64,000 nt of DNA, from contig JBAIAC010000007.1 of NCBI GenBank assembly GCA_037349315.1, positions 22,710,001 through 22,774,000 of the forward strand. The letters are read 5' to 3'. The stretch's first letter is position 1. Each line of letters begins with the position of its first letter. The notes beneath the pieces are model-generated. The model saw only the letters and a program-made list of their open reading frames with translations. It ran no database searches and was not told the DNA's origin. Shown in pieces: positions 24,613-36,720 of the stretch. The position numbers and the translations under genes were made by a program. The stretch comes from Chelydra serpentina. Taxonomy: Eukaryota > Chordata > Testudines > Chelydridae.

Positions 24613-24736
24613 AGTGTTGTTGTAGCCGTATTGGTCCCAGGACAGTAGAGAGACAAGTTGGGTGAAGTAATATGCTTTATTGGACCTTTTACCTCACCCA
24701 CCCTGTTTCTCTAATATTCTGGGACCAACACAGCCA
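24613..24736. repeat. inverted pair of R-family repeat ends
   Basis: A forward arm (gttgtagccgtattggtccc, agagacaagttgggtgaagt) is followed at about 24685 by its reverse complement (ttacctcacccaccctgttt, attctgggaccaacacagcc). The arms are about 50 nt and separated by only a few bases, forming a near-perfect hairpin. Confidence 0.75.
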
Positions 24737-25105
24737 CAGGCACCAGCTTCCTCCAGGCCCTGGGGGTGCTCAACCTCCCACTCCGCCCCAGGCCTCGCCC
24801 CCACACCCACCCCACCCCTTCTCCCAAACCCCCATCCCTGCTCCATCTCTTCCTGCCCAATTCTGCTCCCTCCCACAGTGCACCCCATCCCCGCTTCTCT
24901 CCCGTCTCCCCCAGCACCTCCTGCACGCTTGCGGAACAGCTAATCACAGCAGGCGGGAGGCACTGGGAGGGAGGGGAAGGAGTTGATCGGCGGGGCCGCC
25001 GGAGGACAGGAGGCGCTGGGGTGGGAGGAAGGGAGCTGGCTGCCGGTAGGTGCTAAGCACCCACTAGTTTTTTTCCGTGGCTGCTCCAGCCCTGGAGTGA
25101 TGCAT
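24735..25105. mobile_element. decayed hAT-like GC-rich MITE
   Basis: The left end cacaggcaccagcttcct resembles the cataggcgccgacttcc end of the 972-1260 element. The right part, ctgccggtaggtgctaagca with gtggctgctccagccctgga, matches that element's right part. The terminal tail looks partly deleted and no target duplication is evident. Confidence 0.6.
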
Positions 25106-25599
25106 TTGCACGAGCTTTTTCAAGACTGGAGCCTTAAAGAGATAGCAACAATTTATTAAAATGGGAAAAGGTTTCAATCAAATTCATGTTTTCTGTGGGA
25201 TAAGTATACAGGATGAGTCTCTCTTAGTTTCACCACTGATTCGTTTTTTAGTATATTTGGAAAGTAATTTAGAATGTGCGAATAATTTTTTAACAGGGAA
25301 AAATTAGAGTAGGATGGGAATTCAGTTCAGTTGAAAATGATTAATTAGTTCATGCTTTAGAGTGGATCACTACTCCAGTGCAAAAGAGGAAAAGCAGCTT
25401 CCCCTACTGGAGCATTTTTAAAAGCTGAATAGGGTTCAAGACAGACATTCAATAGGACAGGAACTGGAAGCAGAGATTTTTCTCTCAAAAACATTTCTTG
25501 TGGGTTTCAACAGAAGTATTTTTTCAGGTATTACCCGTGATTACTCCTCATTTGTGTGGCTGACACTCCCTCCTTGCAAGAAGATGTTGGTGTGAAGAT

Positions 25600-26921
25600 A
25601 AAAGATGAACTGGTAGCATGAACCACTTAAAGGAGGGGAAAGTGATCAGGAACAGTCAGCATGGATTCACCAAGGGCAAGTCATGCCTGACTAACCTAAT
25701 TGCCTTCTATGATGAGATAACTGGCTCTGTGGATGAGGGGAAAGCAGTGGATGTGCTATTTCTTGACTTTAGCAAAGCTTTTGATACAGTCTCCCACAGT
25801 GTTCTTGCCAGCAAGTTAAAGAAGTATGGGCTGGATGAATGGACGGTAAGGTGGATAGAAAACTGGCTGGATGGTCGTGCTCAACGGGTTGTGATCAATG
25901 GCTCCATGTCTAGTTGGCAGCCGGTATCAAGTGGAGTGCCCCAAGGGTCGGTGCTGGGGCCGGTTTTGTTCAATATCTTCATCAACGACCTGGAGGATGG
26001 TGTGGACTGCACCCTTAGCAAGTTTGCAGATGACACTAAACTGGGAGGAGTGGTTGATACGCTGGAGGGTAGGGATAGGATACAGAGGGACCTAGACAAA
26101 TTAGAGGATTGGGCCAAAAGAAATCTGATGAGGTTCAACAAGGACAAGTGCAGAGTCCTGCACTTAGGACGGAAGAATCCCATGCACTGCTACAGACTAG
26201 GGACCGAATGGCTGGGCAGCAGTTCTGCAGAAAAGGACCTAGGGGTTACAGTGGACGAAAAGCTGAATATGAGTCAATAGTGTGCCCTTGTTGCCAAGAA
26301 GGCTAACGGCATTTTGGGCTGTATAAGTAGGGGCATTTCCAGCAGATCGAGGGACGTGATTATTCCCCTCTATTCGGCACTGGTGAGGCCTCATTTGGAG
26401 TACTGTGTCCAGTTTTGGGCCCCACACTACAAGAAGGATGTGGATAAATTGGAAAGAGTCCAACGGAGGGCAACAAAAATGATTAGGGGGCTGGAGCACA
26501 TGACTTATGAGGAGAGGCTGAGGGAACTGAGATTGTTTAGCCTGCAGAAGAGAAGAGTGAGGGGGGATTTGATAGCTGCTTTCAACTACCTAAAAGGGGG
26601 TTCCAAAGAGGATGGATCTAGACTGTTCTCAGTGGTAGAAGATGACAGAACAAGGAGTAATGGTCTCAAGTTGCAGAGGGGGAGGTTTAGGTTGGATATT
26701 AGGAAAAACTTTTTCACTAGTAGGGTGGTGAAGCACTGGAATGGGTTACCTAGGGAGGTGGTGGAGTCTCCTTCCTTGGAGGTTTTTAAGGTCAGGCTTG
26801 ACAAAGCCCTGGCTGGGATGATCTAGTTGGGGTTGGTCCTGCTTTGAGCAGGGGGTTGGACTAGATGACCTCCTGAGGTCCCTTCCAACCCTGAGATTCT
26901 ATGATTCTATGATTCTATGAG
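25600..26921 (+). mobile_element. CR1 LINE, young 5'-truncated copy with RT domain
   Basis: This CR1 copy carries the C-terminal reverse-transcriptase region of ORF2 and the full 3' end, with two attctatg-type terminal repeats. The reading frame 25618-26826 holds RT motifs: SKAFDTVSH (motif A), [14 protein letters not shown] (motif B) and FADDTKL (catalytic motif C). It is open except for one TAG at 26278-26280, where the sister copy at 40.8 kb has CAG. It is sense on the plus strand, hence antisense within the UNC80 intron. It lacks the endonuclease domain and ORF1, so it is not autonomous. Confidence 0.93.
25618..26826 (+). pseudogene. CR1 ORF2 C-terminal reverse transcriptase, one nonsense codon
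   Basis: 402 codons in one frame, ending LDKALAGMI. The single internal stop (26278-26280) splits it into a 220-codon part holding the RT palm motifs and a part with the CR1 thumb/C-terminal region ([20 protein letters not shown], ending [18 protein letters not shown]). The 5' end of ORF2 is missing by 5' truncation. Confidence 0.9.
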
Positions 26922-28487
26922 GCAGTCTAGTGCACTGTCACTACTTTTCAGGAAAAGACTGACACATTCCAAAGGTTGGCATATAAGGGAAGCAGCACAC
27001 TCATCTCTAGCCTTTCAGTATCCCTTACAGACTGACCTGTGCTGCAAAATGCATTGGCGCAAATCAACAGCTCTTTAGGCACAGGCTAGAAGTGAACGTG
27101 GGAGATTAGTAGCAGAGCCTCCCTAGAACTATGTGTATGTGAGAGCCCAGGGTGCAATGTGTGAATGACGGGAATATGTTTTCTTGCTAGTTAGAATTAG
27201 GCAACACTAGCTGTACTATATCTGTTAACTGAGCTTTAGATCACGCAAATACAATTTGGCAACTGCTTGATTTGACTGTGTTCAGTGACGGAGTGACCTC
27301 TGATTCTGCTGATGAACTTCCCCTTGGATCACTGAGTTCCTGTTGTTCAAACACTAACGGCCTTTTGCCAGATTTTAGCATTGGCTGCATCTTTTACAGC
27401 TTTTGGACTCTCTTCTGTACTTTGGAATGACCTCTCTTCCATACTCCCAAACCATCAATTTGTCTTGCAAGCTTTGTGTGGGTTACAAGTAGCAAGACCT
27501 GCTTATATCCCCTCCTGTTTTACTTTATGTGCTAATTGAATGAAATCCACTCCTGTGCAGGGAGGCAGCACTAGATCAACAGACCATTTAAATCCGACTT
27601 AGCACCATTTTTGAGGATGTAGGAGGTATTTAAGCTGTGCTACTGATATACCTGTGCCGCTCAGCGGTGAATTGCAACCACTGTGCATGTATTTTCAGCT
27701 CCAAAATACACTCAGACTTGTTTAGAGGGACAATGTGACAATTTAAGTTGTATAAATACAAATAAATTATTAGTAATTATTATTATTTATTTTACAAAAC
27801 GTAATAATATAAATGTTTATATGGGATTTTTTAAATTAAAATATTGTATTTTTATGTAAACATTTCTCTGGCATGTTTGCTGTCCAAACATTGCAGCATC
27901 AGGCTAATGTACAAGAATCAGACTAGAAACCAAAGAGAAACTAACTAATCTATTTCCATTGTCCAAACTGAGTGAAATGCATCATCATACATGAGGAAAA
28001 GAAAACTGGAATTTTAAAATTATTACAATTTTAATAACACATGGTTAAATCATACACCCCTAACAAAGACAAGTAATATCTGCATGTGTGTATAAGGGAT
28101 GCAGGATTGGTCCATTAAAGCAGAATTAGTAACATGGATATGGAACTTTATTTTTCTGTATATGATTGTTTAACCTGACTGTCCCTTCCATAGCAATCTT
28201 TGTATGACATTATTTTATTAGCATCCACATTTCAAAAAATGAAACCTGCGTTTTTATTTGTATGCTTTGCATATTCAAATCCAGCCCTAACTTCAGCCCT
28301 TTCCATAAGCTACTTTATTGTTTTTCCCTGAGGAAGTGACTAACCTATGATAGCACTAGCTTTAAAATGGAAATCTCTCTGTTGGTCATTTTCATATAGG
28401 TCCCTCCAACTATGCTATTTACAGAAAGGATGAAAGTCATAATTAGCAAATACAATTTGGGTCAACATATCCCTGTACCGTACTCAC

Positions 28488-28577
28488 CTTTAATTTGGTT
28501 AAGGTATGCATATCGGCAATAAAATCCAGCACGTCATTAACGTACTGCCTCATGCACTCCATTGCTGCTGTTCCACA
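28488..28577 (-). CDS. UNC80: UNC80 coding exon, window exon 11
   Basis: This 90-nt exon is 30 codons, phase 0 at both ends, encoding CGTAAMECMRQYVNDVLDFI then ADMHTLTKLK. The acceptor is GTGTTTTTTAG and the donor GTGAGT. It joins SMPG of exon 10 and SHMKTCSQ of exon 12, the recalled UNC80 order. Confidence 0.96.
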
Positions 28578-28900
28578 CTAAAAAACACACAAAAGAAATG
28601 GATTTAATCATCTGTTTTTTTGACATATTGAGGTTTCTGGATTTGCCTCATGTTCACTGAAAAAAGATCTGTTTCTTGACTGCTTCTGGTGGTGTACTGT
28701 TTAATCTGAAATATTCCTTGGGAGTCTTCTTTGCAGTGAAGTTTACCCCATTATCCAGAAGCATATACATAAAGCAGCCAATCTCAGTACCTACTTCATC
28801 CATCACAGAATTTCTCATCAGTGACTATAATAAAAGGTTAAGTGAAGACCTTTTAAAGAATATTAGTACAGTGTACTCCTTGAACCTTTCATGGGGCCTG

Positions 28901-28970
28901 AATCAAAGTCCACCAATGTCAATGGGAGTCTTTCTATCAGCTTCAATGGCCTCTGGATAAGGCCCCTAGT
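28901..28970. repeat. palindromic 'catt-gac-tcaatggg' repeat
   Basis: Member of a short palindromic family (cctgaatcaaagtccaccaa, gtcaatgggagtctt, cttcaatggcctctggataa). Other members lie at 6958-7020, 18640-18715, 41583-41655, 52000-52085 and 56045-56125. Confidence 0.55.
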
Positions 28971-30066
28971 CCTGCAACTTTTCAAGCAGCTGAGCGCTCC
29001 TCTTAGGCAAATTGGTGGACTGAGCCCTAAGAAAGTGAAATAGAACCACAGGCACGGATCCTCTGTGTTCATATGAACGAGTCCAGTTCAGGAAGCTTAT
29101 GTAAAGAACACGGTCATTCTTCCTTGCTCTCAAATTCCCAGTGAAGATGGCACCAGAAAAATGTCTTTTTAATCACTGTTCTCATGCTTTTCACTTGTTA
29201 ACAGATGAATGTGTGCACCACAATTTTGGCTAGCAGAGGTTAATGGAATATTTTCATTGACAAAGTACTCAAAAGATCAGCACTTCGCTGCCATTTCAAA
29301 TTTACTAAAACAATTTTTTAAAACATGTTAAATTTAGACCACAAGAGTTTTCACTTCACAACATGTAGGATTTTAAAAATGTAAGTGTTTTCACAACACT
29401 TTGGGAACATGTAAAATTCTGGGAGCCCAAACTGTACAAAGCAAAACTGTGTAGGATGATTTTTTAAGAAACTGCAACAACCCTCCCTCCATAATTACAA
29501 ATAGCCTTAGGGAAATAGACACAATAAAGACAGTTTCTTTCCTTCAACTCCTATTTAAATGGAGAGGACAGATGGCACATTGGGCTCAATCATGAGCCAG
29601 CCTACACACCAGCAGCACAGGGGAATTAGGGGGTATAATACATGTCCCTATGCTCTTACATGAGCTATCTGCATTTCAGTCACAGGTGGGTAAGCAGCTG
29701 TGCTAGCATACAGGGAGAAGTAATCTGTGCCAGGAAAGGGGGCAGTTTGCATTACCTCCCCCATGGAGCAAGAGGGGAGCAGGGACCAAACTGTGATGCA
29801 ATAGAGTCACAATTAGGTCTGTGCTCTTGTCCCGGGAAGTGCAGTTGTGCATGGCCCCTTACTCATGGCACACTGCCAGGTGCCAGTCTAGCCCTCAGTT
29901 AGTAAAAGATCTGCAAGGCACATGCCAAGCAATACAGTGAATTAAATTACCAAGCTAAACAAAGGTCATACCAGAGAGCTCTTCATAAAAGCTTTGTGAG
30001 AAGGTGCAGATGACTGGTGGAGTATTCACTTTAATCCAAAGGCAGAATCCTCTGAATCCGAGGGGT

Positions 30067-30150
30067 TGATTTTCAGGAGTGGTGAGCACCCATAATTTCA
30101 GCTGAAGTCTGTGGGAGCTATGGCTGCTCAGCACCTCTGAAAATCAAATT
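30067..30150. repeat. short inverted repeat element
   Basis: The left arm gattttcaggagtggtgagc and the right arm gctcagcacctctgaaaatc are inverted copies. The centre carries ctgaagtctgtgggagct. This looks like a small palindromic MITE. Confidence 0.6.
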
Positions 30151-30366
30151 TCTATAAATTCAGGATTATTCTGGGTCCAATACACTTACTGCATTACATG
30201 ACACCATTGTTTTATCAAATCTCATCTCTTGCTTCCAAAAGTGGCCAATATCTATAGCTTTAAAAGAAGGAAAAAAAAGTCATAATGCACCTGGCCTTTA
30301 ATGCAATACTGTGCATTGGGAAGGAATATTCCTCTTCGACCCCTCTAGTAAATGGTGTACATGATT

Positions 30367-30455
30367 TAGTTGGGGTTGGTCCTGCTTTGAGCAGGGGGCT
30401 GGACTAGATGACCTCCTGAGGTCTCTTCCAACCCTAATCTTCTATGATTCTATGA
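30367..30455 (+). mobile_element. CR1 3'-end fragment
   Basis: Truncated CR1 tail with gggctggactagatgacctc and ttctatgattctatgaa. Confidence 0.9.
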
Positions 30456-31033
30456 ACTGATCACCCTTTACTGAGCATGAGTAACAGCCAGTGTTGTTTT
30501 TGTTCATAAAATTATTCAGCCGTGAGTTTTAGTTGCTGAAATTTGAGAATCTGCTCAAATTCTATATTTAAGCAGCTGAGCCAAGTATTTCTCATTTTTC
30601 TATGTTAATATAAATCTAGATGGTGTTGAACTATAACACCTTCTGCCTGTTCAAATGATATGCCTGTCAGTTCTCTTGACAGGATAACAAACAGTAAAAT
30701 AAGGTCACTGGCAGCCCTGTCAGAGTGTCCTCCATCCAGTTTATGTGGACTAAGGATTCCACATTGGTTCTTTTAAACTGAGTGATGGAATTATAAAAGC
30801 TATTGTGCTCAAGCCTCCTGAATAATAAACCTCTATTGCAAGAGACTTCTCTCCTACTATTTATTCAGTTTCTTTCGGCAGACATATGTTGCATTCAAAG
30901 AGCAGAACAACTTTCTCTTCTGTTAGTTCTTCTAAAGTGACCAATTCATTCCATGTCTTGTTATATCTACTTTGATCAAAATAAAATTAAAAGGTTCTGT
31001 TAAGAAGAGGTGTTAATTATCATTGAGGCTTGG

Positions 31034-31115
31034 AGTTAAAAGTCACAGAATCACAAAAGTTAGATATAGAAAAGACTTGATAGGCCATCTATAGTGCTGG
31101 TGAGACTTGCACATA
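31034..31115 (+). mobile_element. possible old CR1 tail
   Basis: Contains cagaatcacaaaagttagat and ataggccatct, resembling the 3' region of older CR1 subfamilies. Weak. Confidence 0.35.
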
Positions 31116-31641
31116 GAAAAGCAGTCTGCAAATCCTGGAGCAGACTTGGGATGACTAAGGACAGGCCCCAGACGCTATCTATCTACTGGTATTTGTGCTA
31201 CATCCAGCATGAAAAATCTGAATACCTTACAGGATTATTTAACTTCCTTCTTTACCTGTGTCTTTCTTTTGGGAAAGTGGGGGCATGACATCTTTTGGGG
31301 CATTCAGTTGGTCTGCTCCCCAATTCCGTTTTCTGGAGACTAGCAAGGTAACCCTTACTTGAGTGAGAAGCCCCACTGAAGTCAATGGGACTTGTCATGT
31401 GAGTAAGGACTACTCCTATAAAGTAGAGGCTGCAGGATCAAGTTGTGTTACTTTAAATTTTTCTCAACATTCTATAAAAATGAATCATCCAAGCTTCTAT
31501 CTTCAGTGCCCTGGTAAGCCAGAAGAGAAACAAAGGTAGGAGAAAGGACATTTCCATGAAACAATCTGAACATCAGAACTGAGTGAGACATATTTTTTTT
31601 AAAAGCAGAAACAAAGAGATGGAGTGTGGTTCACTACTTAC

Positions 31642-31719
31642 TCCAGGCATAGATGCAATCATCTGTTTATGCAAGATTGTTGACTCAGCTAGTTTTGTTC
31701 CAGCATCTGCACAAACAAA
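31642..31719 (-). CDS. UNC80: UNC80 coding exon, window exon 10
   Basis: This 78-nt exon is 26 codons, phase 0 at both ends, encoding FVCADAGTKLAESTILHKQM then IASMPG. The acceptor is TTTCTTATTAG and the donor GTAAGT. A second in-exon AG (after TTTGTTTGTGC) looks like an acceptor, but it would lose the FVCA residues and shift the phase, so the upstream AG is preferred. Confidence 0.94.
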
Positions 31720-32197
31720 CTAATAAGAAATTAAAGATTAATTATATTTGTAGGAGCCAGAAGACATTAAAAAGTAATTTATGATTTTATTAAACTCAGC
31801 TCAGATCTCGTTTTGCTTACTTTTGTGGCAACTTGCTTTTGGACACAAAAGAGCTCCCGCCATTATAAACAAGCTAGTTTGTCTGTTATAAACAAGTTAA
31901 TTCATCAAATTAAAAAATTGACTTTAAAGTATATGAATTGACATATATATGCTGATTTGTACAGTAATGGTTTGAAGAAAATTATAAGATAAAATAGGGC
32001 ATTTTCAATCAAATCTAAATATATTTGTAATCAACGGGAAATTTTTGCATTTCTCCAAATAACATCAATGGGCTCCTTTTATTGTAACTGATTTCAGAAG
32101 TAAAGGAGGATGAATCAATGGGCAATATTCAACATTCATGAATCTCTATTGGAGAACTCTATCATTGCAGTTACACTAAGGATGAATTATATTAACA

Positions 32198-32322
32198 GAT
32201 TTTAAATTCAGAATGGACCATTATGATCATCTAGTCTGACCTCTTGCATAACACAGGCCATAGAATTTCACCCACTAATCCCTCAATCAAACCCAATAAA
32301 TTCTTGTTTATCTAGAGCAGCT
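32198..32322 (+). mobile_element. CR1 3'-end fragment, older subfamily
   Basis: Contains gaccattatgatcatctagt and ctgacctcttgcataacaca, typical of an older CR1 3' region. Diverged, with no frame. Confidence 0.6.
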
Positions 32323-33971
32323 GTCATTGAACATTATCATGGTTAATTTTTCCTTATTTTTCTTGATTCCATTTTTACACGTCTATTTACTCTTTATTCC
32401 CCTGACCCCAAAACCACTGATGTCCACAATATTCATGCACCAGGCCTTTTAATATTTGTTATTTATTCTTTATATTTCTCCAACACTGTGCTAGACACTT
32501 TGCAGGCATGATGATGAGTTCCCTGCCCCAGAGAGTTTACTATCCTAACAAACATTGTCCTTGAGCAATTCTTGTCGTTTCTGTCCATAGAGATGCAGTA
32601 TGTCATCCCCCAAAGAGCAGACACAGAAGCAAGGTTCCCAAGCTGAGGTGTCAACCTAGATTTTCTCAGTGAACGTTGTGGTTTCACTGATTTGGGCAGC
32701 TTCCAACTACATAATATATCTATTAACTGTTTGACACACAAGTCTGGCACCATTGTCACCACTGATTGTCCTCAATCTTGGCCCCAGATGTCCCCTGGAG
32801 TGCCTGAAGCCGCATTTCTAGTCAATCTCCCATGACCTATATCTTTTGTAATGTATTTTAATTAGAATATTTGTATTATATACCAAGACTTGGAAACACT
32901 CATACGTTAAACTTAGATCTTTGACGTCAGTCTGTTCTTCGGGGATAAATGCCATGAAGAGAAAAAGACATGTGTAGGGTAACATTCAGACAGGGCCTCC
33001 CCATATACACAGTGTGATTCTGATCTCATTTACACTAGTTTCACACCAGAGTAAAGCCAATGGTTCCAATTTATACTGAAGTGAGATCATGATGTGACCA
33101 ATACCGTTTCCGTCAGGGTTGGTCAGAATCTGTTCTGTGCAAGAGCTCTATTTGGCATAGGGAGGGAAGAATAAGGCCTCTGGGAGCAGTTATGGTATGC
33201 ACCAGCCACACTGATATCTAGAGTAGCTGTTAGGCTGCTCTAAATTATGCCACAGATGGAGGAAACTTAATGGACCCTATATCAGTGGAGGACAGGCACA
33301 CTCCAGACATGCCCCCCAACACACCCTTGGCACATCCCCTACTCTGAGAAAATATGCCAGTTGGAAGTTCTCCTATGGCAGAGGAATTGTCTGTTGAACA
33401 TTTGTGGCTGTATTATGGTCCTTTTGCACCACACGAGTGGCACAAAGGGGACATAACTCACTAGAGAATCTGGCCTGGTATTTCTAACACATTATGGTAG
33501 GTTATTGTGCATTGCTATAGGTAAAATATTGTGTCAATAGTACATCATTTCAAGTCAACTGAGAACATCTGCTGAAGTGAAACATTGTTGATTTTAAATA
33601 TTATTTTCCCTTAAAACAAAAAAGCCTTATTAGCATCCTGCTAACCTATTAAATGCAAAGTATTAAATGGGGTGGGTTATGCAACAAAGATTAATATAAA
33701 CATGAACAATGGCTAAAAAAAATCCATAAAGTTTGTAATGAGCAATTAGCTCCTCTTTAGCTTATAATTGTGGTTACCATCTGGCCTGCAGCTGCAAGGA
33801 TCCTTCCAGAGCTGAACTGCAGGGACAAAGAGCTGGATAAACCAAACTAATGCTCAAAACTAAAATTTCCTATTTTCAATTCAACTCACTGACATTCATA
33901 TTAACTCCCTACAAATCCTATGAGGCATCAAGATGCCACTGGCAATAGATTTAGTACCAGTCATATGTAGG

Positions 33972-34019
33972 GTCACATTTCAAAAGGATGGGAAAGTCAC
34001 ATTTCAAAAGGATGGGAAA
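33972..34019. repeat. 24-bp perfect tandem duplication
   Basis: A 24-bp unit starting gtcacatttcaaaaggatgg is present twice in perfect tandem (33972-33995, 33996-34019). Confidence 0.95.
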
Positions 34020-35459
34020 TATATGTTGGACCTCCTCCTAACGTTGTCTGCTAATTGAGGTAAAGTGGTTGGGTAATGAATAAATGGACATGTCTGCTGA
34101 ATTTGGGTGGGTAAATATCCATCTGTTCATGCTCAGAGTTCTAAAAAAATATTTGTGAGAAATAGCTTAAAATGTGACCTTCATCTTGGATCATTTCAGT
34201 CAGTTATGCATTATGATTAAATTCTGAGGACTAGATCCTCACCTGATGTAAATTAGCATGGCTCCATCGAAGTCAATAGAGCTACACTGATATACATCAA
34301 TTGAAGGTCTGCCCCAAAATGGGTGCCACCTCATGGGGCTTGTTGTTAAAGAGGGGAAATAATAAAACATGTAAGTTAAAAAGAAATGAAACTTCGGGAC
34401 TGATTCTGAGCTCTCTTACACTGCTTTAATTGCACTGACTTCCACAGAGGTAATGCAGGTTTACACTGGTGCAAGGAGGACAGAATCAAGCCCTTGCGAT
34501 TTAAAATGCTAGTAGAAGCAGCAGTTCCTATACAATCTGCATGGGCCACACCTCCATAATGAAGATATGGTGTGGGGGCTGCAAAGCAGGCACGGCCATT
34601 GGCTCCTGGCAAGATTTCAGTGTTTTCCTCTGTTGAACAAAATTTGGATGCTGGGCAAAAAAACCCCAAGAAACCTTGCAATAAATAAATAAATCATCAA
34701 CATTTAAAAACCGTGCTTAAATAGATGCTTATACTGATCTTGTGAATATCAATTTTCAGAATACAATTAACCCTAACGGAAAGTTTCACAAATTAATTTA
34801 AATATTTGGATATAAATGTTGATCAACAAAAAAAACACAAGGAAGAGAATATAATACTGAGGAACCCAGAGAATTTGGGAAACTACGTTATAAGAGTCTA
34901 AACCAACAATTTCTGAGTCGGCAAACAATCATTTGTGAAATGTTAATATAACCATAACTACCTGCCAAACTCTTCAGTTAGAGAAAGTAGTAATAGAAAG
35001 TAAAAGACAAGCATGTTTCACATTCAGTTAATGACTAAATTCTAGGCCAAAGTCAAACCTTCAACTTTTCTAAGAATGACAGTTGAGAATTACAGCAGTA
35101 CAGATTTGTTCTTTCTGAATTACCGGGACCTTTCAGATAAACAAATCTCTGCTTAACATAATGCAGAGCAGCTCCTGAAGAAACTAGGGCCCAATCCTTA
35201 GAGGTTCTGAGTGACTCCTGAGAAGGGTTCTCTCCTCTCAGCTGCCATTAAAGTCAATGAGGATGTAACAGAGTGGCTTGCCTGTAGGTTGGAGAGACTG
35301 GGGCTACGCCTGATTATGAGATGAGCTCCAGCTGAGAGGAGTTTGGTGATTCCAATGTAAAAGGCAGCAGGAAGCTGAAGGTGTGAGGGGGTGGTTATTG
35401 AGTATGAGTGCCAGGCATCCCATGCAGCATCAAAAACAAATTTGGGAAAGCTTGACTCA

Positions 35460-36720
35460 CTCCAGGCTCAAGTGTTGCAAATTGCTTGTGGTGCTTTCAT
35501 CCCAATGCTGCTGCGTGTACCGCAGATAGCTGCCGGTGAAATGCCTTTTACGTTCAGAGTGAAGGTTTGAGACTTAACCTTTTGGGCTAAAGTCATTGGA
35601 AACAGTGAACATGGAAACACTAAGCTAATATCTGATGCATGCTGGATGTTAAGTGGTCGACGTGTAGGGCAAAAACTCAAAATGCCTCGTCTCATTAGGG
35701 TTTAAGAGTGGACAAAGGAATTAGTGAAAACAAAGACCTAAAAGAGGTTAAAATCGATAACTTTGGGGAAATGCATTATAACTGAAAAATTACACCTCCT
35801 GAGGTAGATATGGAACTGTATAATGAATTTAAAAGAGGAAAAGGAGTGTTAAATATGCAGGATATAGCAAATCAATCCATTTGTGATAAGTGGGGACACT
35901 AATGCCTAACGTACACTGATGGCTCCAAAGATGTAAGAACAGGAAGAGTGGGAGCAGCATTCTGTGTCCCTTCACGTCGAAAGCTGTACGGCTATTAAAT
36001 TTTGTAACCATTTTGACAGCTAAACTGGCATGGATAATGCTGGCATTAAATTGGGTCATAGCTGAGCACCCAGCCACCGTGGTCATCCTGTCTGATTCCT
36101 TATCATGATTACTGGCAATCAGAAATGGCACTTCAGACAGCAGAAATGATATACTTAATGAACTATTACTGTTAAAAGAATTGACACGGGTTTAATCATG
36201 GTAACAGCGTGGATCCCAGCGCATGTAGGCCAAAAATGCTGTCAAACACAAGCAAGTTGCTTTGGAGATCCCTTTAAGTAAACTGGAATTTAATAATCTA
36301 ATTAAAAATGAGTTAAGAGACAAATGGCAGGAAATATAGGCACAAGAAAGAAAGGGGAAAAGATTCTGTGAAATACACCCAAGATTCGAAAATGCTGATA
36401 TATTCCAAGGCCCTGAGAGAAAGAGTAAAGTGGTTCCATTTATAATTTTAACTGGCCATTGTGGCTTAAATAGTCATTTGTTTCTAATAAACAAACATAA
36501 AGATGCAAGGTCCAGGAAACAGCTGATCATCTCATTTGGGAGCACCAAGAGTGTACCACCAAAAGGGATATTTATATGAAAAATTTAGAGGCCTTAAAAT
36601 TTTCACTGTAACGCTTAGTAAGAGCACCAGGAAAATGGGGCCATATAAAAAAAAAGCAGCATTGCAATTCTTTAAGAACATGGGAAAGATGAAAGACTTT
36701 AATTCTTGATGGTGTCTATG
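35460..36720 (+). pseudogene. fossil LINE C-terminus with RNase H (I-clade-like)
   Basis: A degraded plus-strand coding remnant. Near 35470-35550 a frame reads GAF and IAAGEMPFTFR, like the region between RT and RNase H in I/Jockey-group LINEs. At 35912 a frame reads YTDGSKDVRTGRVGAAFCVP, the first RNase H strand with its catalytic Asp. Further on come VVILSDSLS near 36080-36107 and VTAWIPAHVG at 36201, both RNase H hallmarks. A segment near 36450-36580 resembles the LTGHxGLNSHLFLI...C..H zinc-binding tail. Several stops and frameshifts are present. Retroviral RNase H is less likely, because the ILSDSLS/WIPAHVG style and the following tail are LINE-like. Confidence 0.7.

Larger units (their letters stand above)
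22408..28487 (-). other. UNC80: UNC80 intron between window exons 12 and 11
   Basis: About 6.1 kb with the R-family hairpin, a GC-rich hAT-like element and the young CR1. 26922-28487 shows no recognisable feature beyond an AT-rich low-complexity tract near 27760-27860. Confidence 0.8.

Noticed and set aside
24672..25056. Pro-rich ORFs on both strands
   Set aside because: Products of the C-rich decayed hAT-like MITE.
30190..30257. As a constitutive UNC80 exon (frame reads GHFWKQEMRFDKT)
   Set aside because: Exon 10 ends and exon 11 begins in phase 0 and the recalled protein joins SMPG to CGTAAM directly. This segment would need another phase and otherwise gives a stop. Kept only as a possible poison exon.
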